Assembly: GCA_013399895.1 (NCBI GenBank)
Contig: VXBA01001197.1
Location: 426,978-490,977, forward strand
DNA from: Serilophus lunatus
Lineage: Eukaryota; Chordata; Aves; Passeriformes; Eurylaimidae
DNA length: 64,000 nucleotides
Direction of reading: 5' to 3'
Positions 24,401-32,224 of the stretch are shown here, one piece after another (within the stretch, counting starts at the first letter, position 1; each line of letters starts with the position of its first letter). The position numbers and the translations under genes were made by a program. The notes under the pieces are model-generated. The model searched no databases. It saw only the letters and a list, made by a program, of their open reading frames with translations, and was not told the DNA's origin.

Positions 24401-26620
24401 GAATAAGGAAAGTCACTGTATTTGAGGCATTTGGCAGAGCTCTCTCAGTTCACAGGTTCTTAAAACAGCCAGTTTTCAAGAAATACAGGTTTTTACACTT
24501 CAAGAAAGGAAAGTAAAAACATCTTAGAATATCAAACCCCCTCCCAAACTTCCCTCATCTTTATATCATTATTTCTGGCTTTACAAGTTTTTCTTTATAC
24601 GCAAGTGCAGCAATCTAAAAATTCGCATTGCTGGGCTCCCCTTTAAGAATTTATATTTTTTACTTCCCACAAGCCATACTTTAACTCTGTTCTTGATCTC
24701 TGAGTCCACACATTACAAATGCAAGTATGCCAACACACCCACTCCTCCTCTCCCATTTAAATTTTTGCTAGACATTTGGGTCTAATTTTCTTTACTTTGC
24801 ATAAAAACTCCTCTGAAAACCAAGTGACCAATCATTCCTACCATACTCATAGACACTTTTGCAGAGAACTTAAACAAGAGAGCTTACAATTTACCTGTGA
24901 AATCAGTATCTGTGGTCAGCAGGCTCAGATTTAAAACAGCAAGTTCAAAGCATTCGTTGATTTGAGAAACTTGGTTTAATACAACACAACTTTTCATAGT
25001 ACTTTTTATTTTCCAATTTCACATAGTCTTTGCTTCATTGATTCTAGTTGCAAGGGCCAAGAACTTTTCCTAGCCAGCCTACAAACTGCTAAACATTCTG
25101 AGAGAAACACACAGTGAGCACTATTGAGGACTGCACTTTAATTTTCCAGGTTTCCTTCCATAGTAGAGATTAAAATAAAATCCATCTGAGGAAGGCATGT
25201 TAAAGGCTTGATGCTGTTCTCCTGCAAGCAGCTTCCTTTGTTTGAACCTCCAGACATACCAAGAAAATTAATGCCATTAAACACATAGGGCTTCTGGGGG
25301 ACCAGAATGTCATGTCATAATGAAAACTTTGGTTTGATGTGCTATGCGCACAATTTTGAAAGTTGTTCAGCCTAAAACTAATGCTTCTTGAATGTCTTGT
25401 GTTGCAACTCTAAGAACATTCCTTTAACAACTTGCATCTGCATTCATTTCCTTACAAGCCAATTAAGAAGAAAACTTCACAACTCAGATTCACATTAATC
25501 CCTGCACAAACCACCTTGGATAAGAATGTCACTCAGGTAACTTGCACAGGGAGTGGGCATAAGATCACAAGCTGGTTGCTCATCACCATGGTGTGGTCCC
25601 TAAGGGATCAGTGGCACACAAGGCTAAGACATTGCCACTAGGCAACACACTTTATACCTGCCTCATTCAAATTCAAGTTCTCTAGCAAAGGATAAGCCAC
25701 TGCCCACCTCCTATGGTAAATTTTAGTCAAAACAACTCCAATGGGTAAAAGAACTGAAAAGCTTCAGTCTACACACAAGGACGTAAGCAAATGAGATGAG
25801 GGTCACTTTATTCTGCACAATACTTCATATACCAGAGGAACTAGGAGCATATTTTTACAAGTATCATTGTTTGCAATGAATATTTTCATTTAGCTGCTCA
25901 CTTTTCTCCATCCCTGCTTTAAAATATCACCTCTGCACTTCCACAAACATTCAGTATATAGCTAAGTACTCTCAATATTTTTACAGTAAAAAGAGCTTAT
26001 TTGTATTAAATCACATTGATAACACTAGCAACTAAAGCCTAATGTTTCAACGAAAAGTTTTCAAGCTCTTGGAATGACTTTTAGATTTCTCAAGTAAAGA
26101 TTAAGCAACAGCAAAGCATGTTTTATGGTCACAACATTGGTTAGACCATAGTGCCTTCCCAAAGGAACATTACAACAGCTCAAAAATGTTAAAAAGTTAC
26201 ACATTCCTAGAAAAAAAAACCTGTAAGACTAAAGGATGGTGAAAGAAATAAAATCTTTATTGAAATATTGTAGTGCCAAGTTCAAAACCAGCAAGATATA
26301 AAAAAAAAAATCTTATTAAGCTTCTCTAACAATTCCATCTAGTTTATAAATACAGTGATGTGTGCAAACCTCTTGAATTTTTACTTGGAGAAATAGCTTA
26401 TGATGCTGTAACTCGTGTGATGACACATGCTTGGTACTGTGTTCTACCACAGCAGAGATCAAATGGCCAGTCCTATTTATTAAAGTTGAGGCAAGTTTTT
26501 CTAACATAGGATGCATTTCTCAAAATTACATTGCAAAACAGTGTAATTTAAGTACCTATATATATATATTTAGAGAAGAGGTACAGGAACTCAGAAGTGC
26601 TGAACAAGAAGAGATTCAAC
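21448..26620. other. Gene-free intergenic stretch
   Basis: No recognised gene. Minor features are a T15 run at 21481-21495, T-rich tracts near 23265-23280 and a 15-bp-period duplication at 23602-23630. Open frames of 83-102 codons at 21801, 22155 and 23853 resemble no known protein and fall within the chance range. Confidence 0.5.
23602..23630 (+). repeat. Two-copy 15-bp tandem repeat
   Basis: ATCTAGGAAAAGTC at 23602-23615 is repeated exactly at 23617-23630, with a one-base spacer. Confidence 0.75.
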
Positions 26621-26624
26621 AAGC

Positions 26625-26910
26625 ATTCAGCCCTGCCCCTGCTCTTGCAGCACAGTGTGTAACTTGGGGCTCAGCCACAGCCACACCGGCGCCGCCAGGG
26701 CCCCCTCGTGGTCACGACATACGCGACAGTCGGAGCTGCTCTTGTCCCACCTCACCTGCACGTCGAAACGAGCCGAGCCACCGAGAGCATCCCTGTCACC
26801 GCAGCTACACAGAGAGTGCCGCCAAAGCTCAACTGGGGCACAGGAACCTTTCTCACAGGCAGAGTCTGCCCAGGGTTTTCCCACCCTTACGAACGGCCAG
26901 AGATACCCTT
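26625..26910. promoter_or_regulatory. Small CpG cluster with CTCF-like motif and a - strand donor
   Basis: About 285 bases hold roughly 18 CpGs, far more than the flanks, which are AT-rich and CpG-poor. The patch contains a CTCF-like site (26696-26714) and a - strand consensus donor CAG|GTGAGG (GT at 26755-26754). Open frames of 72-161 codons cross it, but none resembles a known protein. It could be a small promoter or insulator, or a non-coding exon of the leftward transcript that starts near 31.1 kb. The evidence does not choose between these. Confidence 0.45.
26696..26714 (-). promoter_or_regulatory. CTCF-like binding motif
   Basis: The - strand reads TGACCACGAGGGGGCCCTG, which agrees with the vertebrate CTCF core TGGCCACCAGGGGGCGCTA at 15 of 19 positions, including the central AGGGGGC. 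Several CpGs lie within or beside it, so binding could be methylation-sensitive. Confidence 0.5.
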
Positions 26911-26947
26911 CAGTAAGTCACAGTAACTTACAGTAAATGTTCAGTAA
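26911..26947 (+). repeat. Four CAGTAA units at 10-11 bp spacing
   Basis: CAGTAA occurs at 26911, 26921, 26931 and 26942, each about one helical turn apart. The intervening bases differ, so this is not a simple tandem duplication. Confidence 0.7.
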
Positions 26948-26968
26948 ACTACACTTTGTACAAGTTGT

Positions 26969-26988
26969 ACTCATTTGTACAAATGAGT
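26969..26988. repeat. Perfect 20-bp palindrome
   Basis: ACTCATTTGTACAAATGAGT equals its own reverse complement and has no spacer. It lies just right of the CpG cluster. Confidence 0.8.
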
Positions 26989-29039
26989 TAATTTGGAAAC
27001 TCATGAGCCTGAGACACTGCTTCTGCAACACTGGACGAAAGTGAGGGCACAGGAAGTAAAGAACAGGACATTCATAGAGCTACAATCCCAGTTCCCACCT
27101 TCTATGGCTCAGGATTTCATACCATGAATGTATCTTTAATATTTAGCAAATCAATTTTTCTCCTGAGTTTTCCCAGTCTTTTTCTCAGGCCTGTGAAAAG
27201 ATTTTAACACTCCTAACTCCTTCATTGAAAGAGACAAGGGGTGTTCTCAGAGGTAGTACTTCTCAGTTTTTCATGTAAATAGATGTATACAAAATTATGC
27301 TTTCTCTGCAATACTGAAAGACTCAAGGACCATTACCATCTGCAAGTAAGAAACAAGAGTCTAAGAGGTTTTGATCAGGCAGAACAGTTGCAAATAGCTT
27401 CCTTTTCCCAAAGAATAGCTCTGTTCCACTATTACAGAGGTCACACTACATGTCCCTGCTTCAGGACAGTGTCACAACTCACAAAACAGAGTGAAAAAAG
27501 GCACAGAGTGAGATCAATGTCATTAAGAAGCAAGCTCAAAGCCTAAAGAGTGCATCTTTTAAAGGTCCACATTCAAGCTTGAACATGACCTTCCATTCTA
27601 CTTGTTAAATGTGGGGCTCAGACATTTTCACTTTGACGATTGGCATGACCCCTCTGCCAAAGGTATCCTTATGTGATCTAGGTGTCAAAAAGCTGCCTTA
27701 GACCATCAGTTTAACTGATGTAGGTAATACTGTACATATTTTTCACCTCTGTCCTTTATGAAATGGACTGTTGTATTTTAAAGCTAACACACCCTCTTGG
27801 AAATGTGCTATAAATCCATGGATATTATTCAATTACCCAACTAGTTTAGGAACAAACTTGTTTATAGATTTCCAGGTCAGATCCAAAACTGGAAGTTAGA
27901 TACAGTTCAGAATCCAAAATGTCACTTTCCCATGGAACCTGATTTTCTACATCAGTAAAACTTGTAAGTTTCTGCTGCTTGTTTCACAATTTTTTCAAAT
28001 TAGCTCATCTTCAAAATAACCAGGAACTTTATACAGATGTGTCTTCAGTGTTTACAATTTAGGCAGCCCAGAGTTGCACATTTTAAGCATTCATAATGCT
28101 CTCAGAACTGAGGATATGCTGCCAGATGTTGCCTTGATGGTACACTGGCACACAGAACAGGTGGAGCTCAAGCCATCCCACTAAAAAAAACTAAAAAACC
28201 CCAACAAAAAAGCCTAAGTAGGGCTCAATTGTTAGAACACAATAAGGGACTCCATTTCTAGTCACTACCACAAGTCAGAATGACACACATATCAGAGTTG
28301 AACATGAAGAGCTGTCCTGTTCTGATAAGCTGAAATGAGACTTTTCTTTCTCACCAGCTTAGTTCTCCTCTTTTTAAAAACAAAACAAATAAAAAACTTT
28401 CTGCTGACAGTATCATTCTCGGATGTCCACCTCCTTGTAACCATCAATTTCCAACTAATAATGCTGTTCAGCAGCAAAATGCTTCAAAGTAACTAAATTT
28501 ATGACTGAACATTTAAAACCTGTAGTTTGAATACTGGTGCTTCTATCAGTGTTTTCAAAATGAAGTCATAGGTCTTCTAACAGGAACATCAGCAAATATC
28601 AGGAGTCTTATGGGAGTCCCATTAATACTTCTTCTGAACAGATGAATTAAATCATTATCTGGAAAATACAAAAAGTTTCACTTAGAGTGATAGAGGACAG
28701 GACCTGGTGACATAATTATATGTTTCTAGAGTGTACATGGACTAATTGTTCCAAGTTTTATCAGTAGGGGAAACTGTTTACCCACTAAAAGAATGCTGCA
28801 TATTGCACAATCCTAAAGCATTTGACCATACTAAGTATTTCGCTAAAAAACATTCTGTTAAGCTTAATATTATCTCACAGGCCAATCCCACAAAACTACA
28901 GCAAGCAGCTGTAAAATCGGATACTTTTATTTAGACTAGCACAGACTTCTGAGAAGCTTCCTAACACTTATGGCAGTTTTCCAGTGTTCAGCAGACGTTA
29001 CTCTTTTTGCTAAACAATATCAGACTGCCAAATTGCTCT
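26989..29039. other. Gene-free stretch; possible intron of the leftward transcript
   Basis: No coding exon or mobile element is recognised. Around 28060-28160 there are short perfect stems (for example AGCATT/AATGCT and CTCAG/CTGAG on the - strand), but they do not form a convincing RNA gene. Confidence 0.45.
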
Positions 29040-29330
29040 TACTGTTGATAGATCAATAATGACATGGGATAAGTCATTATCTCCGTGGCAACAGGATGGC
29101 AACTGTTGGAGGAATATTGCGCGTGTTGCTGCTGCCCCTCTGACAGACACGCCTCGGCTTCCTCACACAGGTGCTCTCTCTGCAAGCCTGGTGTGCCCAG
29201 GGTACCAACAACCAAGGGCACCTCTTGGACTACAGAGCATTAAGCCACAACTGTGGTCATGTTGTTCCAGAAGGAGCACAAGGGCGTTATTAAACCCGAG
29301 TCCTTATTTCTAATGAGCCAGCCCCTTGTG
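29040..29330 (-). ncRNA. Hairpin-rich patch; candidate intronic small RNA (SCARNA13-like?)
   Basis: On the - strand this GC-elevated patch folds by eye into successive perfect stems. They are CACAAGGG/CCCTTGTG (29328-29321 with 29283-29276), GTGCCC/GGGCAC (near 29221-29190), CAACAG/CTGTTG (near 29107-29088) and ATAATGAC/GTCATTAT (29079-29055). A TGAG, as in CAB boxes, lies between stems, and an ACA is at 29045-29043. In human, SCARNA13 is a tandem H/ACA Cajal-body RNA of about 275 nt in an intron of SNHG10, the divergent neighbour of GLRX5. Position and length fit, but I could not align a complete H/ACA fold and the H box is not convincing. It may be chance structure. Confidence 0.3.
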
Positions 29331-30314
29331 GAAATGGCCAGGACAAAATCCAGGAGGGCAAATACTGCACAGCTCTGTTCGTAACCCAGTACTCTGTTGA
29401 AAGAAAACATTTGGTTGACTCCAATAATAGAAAGATATCTTTCTTTTTGATCAATTTTGATTTGACTCCACTCTCACTCTTCAGGATGTAAAACTGGCAG
29501 GAGTGTGTATACTTTATTAAAGTGACAAGAGATACCATTTGGGGTGTTACACTTAGCACTTGTTATGTCTCTGTATATTGAAACAGCTCAATAAACAGAA
29601 AAACATACTTTTGCTCCTCATAAGTTACTGCAGTTTCATCTAGCATGAATTGAACACATTTTTGCTCATATTGCACAACCTTCACTGTGTTAACCATGAC
29701 TTATTAACCACAGAAAGCAACCACTTCTCTGTGTCTTTATCAGCATGACTGAGCCTGGCTGGTGATGTTCTGTTGAAGCAAAAATGTACTGACATACAAA
29801 ATACACAATGTTCAGCAGCAACACAATGCTTAACTTTGCCTTCAGATTAATTTTAATTTAATTAAAATTACTTCCAAACACTGCACAACACTTTTATTAT
29901 TCATAAGCTATTCACATGGGATGGAAAAGCACAATTCCCTTTGGAATATGTTCTAATTAAATTTAAATAAAAGGCAACAGAAGCGATGCCTAAGGGTGGT
30001 TTCATAAAAAATTAAAACAAAGCTGTCGCTCAAGTATCAGCTGGATTCCACAAAAACCAAGACCTAGGCAAGCAGTTGTCTGAATGCCGAAGACAAGTTG
30101 GTCTTGTTTGTAAAGCTCTCACAGGAGCAAAACTGGATGAGAAAAGCTCATTTCCTTAAAAATACAACTAAGACAAATGACCATTAATATACCAGAGGTC
30201 CAAATGTTACAGCTGCAATGTGAATTAATACTCAAATATCCACCTTGACTTGTTATTTGTGAGAGACTGTATTTTAGTACAAAGGAAAAGTTTTCAGCAT
30301 ATTCTTCTACTTAC
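29331..30314. other. Gene-free AT-rich stretch left of the GLRX5 CpG island
   Basis: No exon or repeat recognised. It would be intronic to the leftward non-coding transcript if that model is right. Confidence 0.45.
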
Positions 30315-30378
30315 AGAATGGTCCCTGCTGCTTTAGATTTCCACGCTCCGCGCCAAGTTCTTGGAGAGAATATGGCAT
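30315..30378 (-). ncRNA. Candidate second exon of a leftward snoRNA-host-like transcript
   Basis: Reading leftward, an acceptor (CTGGGCAG, AG at 30380-30379) and a consensus donor (CATTCT|GTAAGTAG, GT at 30314-30313) bracket a 64-nt stretch just inside the CpG island's left edge. It has no long open frame, as expected for a host gene with non-coding exons. The acceptor's pyrimidine tract is weak, so the 5' boundary is uncertain. Confidence 0.28.
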
Positions 30379-31115
30379 CTGCCCAGGAGCTCAAGCAAAG
30401 CCGTCTGCAGGACATGTTCCAAATGCAGCACTTGGCTGGCTAAGGCTGAGCACTTCTGCCCCTGATCGAGCACCAACTGAACCATCCCTTTGCCCAGGCA
30501 GCCCCGCAGGCCGATCCTGCTCCCACCTCTCCATCCCGTCCCCGCAGCTGCTCCGGGCACAGACCAAGCCCCGCAAACCTACCCGGCCCTCCTGCCCCAG
30601 CACCAGCGCCGAGCACGCCAAGAGCGGCTGCGTTCTGGTGACACAAACCGCCTGCTGCGCCCCATCAGAAACCAACCACAACCGGAGCCCCCGTCACAGC
30701 CAAAGGCACCGGGGACACAGACACACCTAGCGCTCCACCAGCCGCCACACGGGCCCGCCGGGGACACGCGGGGCCAAGTGAAAGGCGCTGCTCCTCCGAG
30801 AGCAGCTCCTGCTGCCCCGCCCCACCCCCAGGCCCAGGGAGCTCCGCCACCGCCTGCAGGACCGACGGGCCGCGGGGACAGAACGCAGACACAGCCCGAG
30901 GGCCCGCGGCACCGGGACGCGAAGGGAGCGGCTGAGCAGAGCGGCGGCCGCCCGGCAAGGCCCCTCCGCGGAGCCGGCGGTGGGTACGGGGGGGGGGAAA
31001 GGCGGCACCTCCATCCCGGAAGGGCCCGGGCAGGGGAGCGGCACCGCAACCCCGCAGCACCAGGAGAGCCGCCTCCACCCGGAAGCGGAAGGAACCGCAG
31101 GCGAACTGCACTCAC

Positions 31116-31136
31116 GCTCAGACTTCCCGGGAAAAG
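31116..31136 (-). ncRNA. Candidate 5'TOP first exon of the divergent non-coding gene (SNHG10-like)
   Basis: On the - strand a C followed by an unbroken pyrimidine run (CTTTTCCC, from 31136) is followed 21 nt later by a strong donor (GAGC|GTGAGTG, GT at 31115-31114). A CCAAT box on the same face lies about 22 bp upstream. A pyrimidine-tract start plus a very short first exon is the usual build of snoRNA/scaRNA host genes. In human the divergent partner of GLRX5 is SNHG10. The start site is inferred from the motif; no transcript evidence is available here. Confidence 0.45.
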
Positions 31137-31157
31137 CTCCGCCCCGGGTCAGCCCGA

Positions 31158-31162
31158 CCAAT
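31158..31162 (+). promoter_or_regulatory. CCAAT box (NF-Y type) between divergent starts
   Basis: GACCAATCG on the + strand reads GATTGGTC on the other. It lies about 22-25 bp upstream of the TOP-like leftward start and upstream of the GLRX5 coding sequence, so it could serve both directions. Confidence 0.55.
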
Positions 31163-31240
31163 CGCGCCCACGGGAGGGCGGGAATAACCAAACCCCGCTG
31201 GATTGACAGTTCCCTCTCCCAGCGCGGCCGCGGCGCCTCC

Positions 31241-31429
31241 NNNNNNNNNNNNNNNNNNNNNNNNNNNNNNNNNNNNNNNNNNNNNNNNNNNNNNNNNNNN
31301 NNNNNNNNNNNNNNNNNNNNNNNNNNNNNNNNNNNNNNNNNNNNNNNNNNNNNNNNNNNNNNNNNNNNNNNNNNNNNNNNNNNNNNNNNNNNNNNNNNNN
31401 NNNNNNNNNNNNNNNNNNNNNNNNNNNNN
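31241..31429. other. Assembly gap (189 N) over the 5' end of GLRX5
   Basis: A run of 189 N sits in the most GC-rich part of the island and ends exactly in GLRX5 codons. It removes the transcription start region, start codon and mitochondrial presequence. Frames written across it are not real sequence. Confidence 0.98.
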
Positions 31430-31598
31430 GAGGCGGTGGAGCGGCTGGTGCGGGAGCACCCGGTGGTGGTGTTCATGAAGGGCAGCCCGGCGCAACCGCT
31501 CTGCGGTTTCAGCAACGCCGTGGTGCAGATCCTGCGGCTGCACGGCGTGGAGGATTACCGCGCCCACGACGTGCTGCAGGACCCCGACCTCCGCCAAG
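31430..31598 (+). CDS. GLRX5: Glutaredoxin 5, mitochondrial - coding exon 1 (5' part lost in gap)
   Basis: GLRX5 is a monothiol (CGFS-type) glutaredoxin of the mitochondrial matrix. It binds a bridging [2Fe-2S] cluster with glutathione and passes it from the ISCU assembly machinery to recipient proteins, and so is needed for Fe-S and haem biogenesis. The visible exon encodes 56 full codons plus one base, starting EAVERLVREHPVVVFMKG. It includes the glutathione-contacting Lys of the FMKG motif (visible residue 17) and the cluster-ligating CGFS motif (residues 25-28, bases 31502-31513), then the helix SNAVVQILRLHGV. It ends in DPDLRQ and a phase-1 donor (G|GTCAGC). Aligned by eye to human GLRX5 it begins near residue 43, so the missing start and targeting peptide should lie in the gap upstream. 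A nonpolar Leu replaces the human Gln before CGFS, a tolerated position. Confidence 0.97.
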
Positions 31599-31814
31599 GT
31601 CAGCGCCAGGACGGGCCGAGGTCACCTCCGGGAGCCGCCTCCGCGGGCTCAGCCCGTGGGAAGGGCCCTCGGGACCTGCCGGGAGGGCGGCGGTGCCCCC
31701 ACGCCCCCGGGGCGGCCCCTGCCCCCCTGTCTGGCTGTGATTTGTCTCTGCCCGCTGTGTTGGGTTTGGGGTTTTATTTAACAAGGAGGCCTAAAATCGC
31801 GGGGAAAAGGGCAG

Positions 31815-32224
31815 AGGAGCCGGGGAAGGGTCTGGAACACGAGTCCTGTGGGGAGCGGCTGAGGGAGCTGGGGCTGTTTAGTCTGGAGAAGAGGAGGCTC
31901 GAAAGAGACTTTGTCACTCTGTACCACTGCCTGAAAGGAGATTGTAGCCAGGTAGGGGTCAGTCTCTTCTCCCTGACAACAGGACAGCTGGACACACACT
32001 GCGCCAGGGGTAGGACATCAGGAGGAATTTCTTCCCAGAAAGGGTGATGACATTGGAATGGGCTGCCCAGGGAGGTGGTGGAGTCACTGTCCCTGGAGGT
32101 GTTTAAGGAAGGACTGGACATGGAACTTGGTGTCTTGGTCTAGTTGACATGGTGATGTTCAGTCATAGGTTGGGCTCGGTGCTGTCGGGAGATCTTTTCC
32201 AACCTAATTGATCCTGTGGTTCCA
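31815..32224 (+). mobile_element. CR1 LINE 3' fragment in GLRX5 intron 1, sense
   Basis: Landmarks in order are 'GAAGGGTCTGGAACACGAG', 'GCGGCTGAGGGAGCTGGGG', 'GTCTGGAGAAGAGGAGGCTC', 'CTGAAAGGAGATTGTAGCC', 'GGGCTGCCCAGGGAGGTGGT', 'CCCTGGAGGTGTTTAA' and 'TTTTCCAACCTAATTGATCC'. It begins only about 215 bp past the exon 1 donor, inside the island's right margin, and has a short internal deletion. Confidence 0.95.

Larger units (their letters stand above)
30440..31770. promoter_or_regulatory. CpG island: bidirectional promoter of GLRX5 (+) and a leftward transcript (-)
   Basis: Very high GC and CpG density surround GLRX5 exon 1, with a G10 run at 30988-30997. Divergent architecture is seen: GLRX5 coding sequence on the right and a TOP-like start with a donor on the left (31136-31115). 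A CCAAT box lies between them. Open frames of 148-355 codons across the island are artefacts of GC content and of the run of N. Confidence 0.85.

Noticed and set aside
26431..26916. 161-codon + strand frame across the CpG cluster
   Set aside because: The first third is AT-rich, the rest GC-rich, with no domain. The open state is explained by local composition.
28060..28160. Second group of short stems on the - strand
   Set aside because: Stems are 5-6 bp, scattered and without H/ACA or C/D boxes. The patch at 29.0-29.3 kb is the better candidate.
30490..32047. Frames of 148-355 codons across the GLRX5 island
   Set aside because: Several run through the N gap or through CR1 sequence. The only supported coding frame is the short GLRX5 exon.
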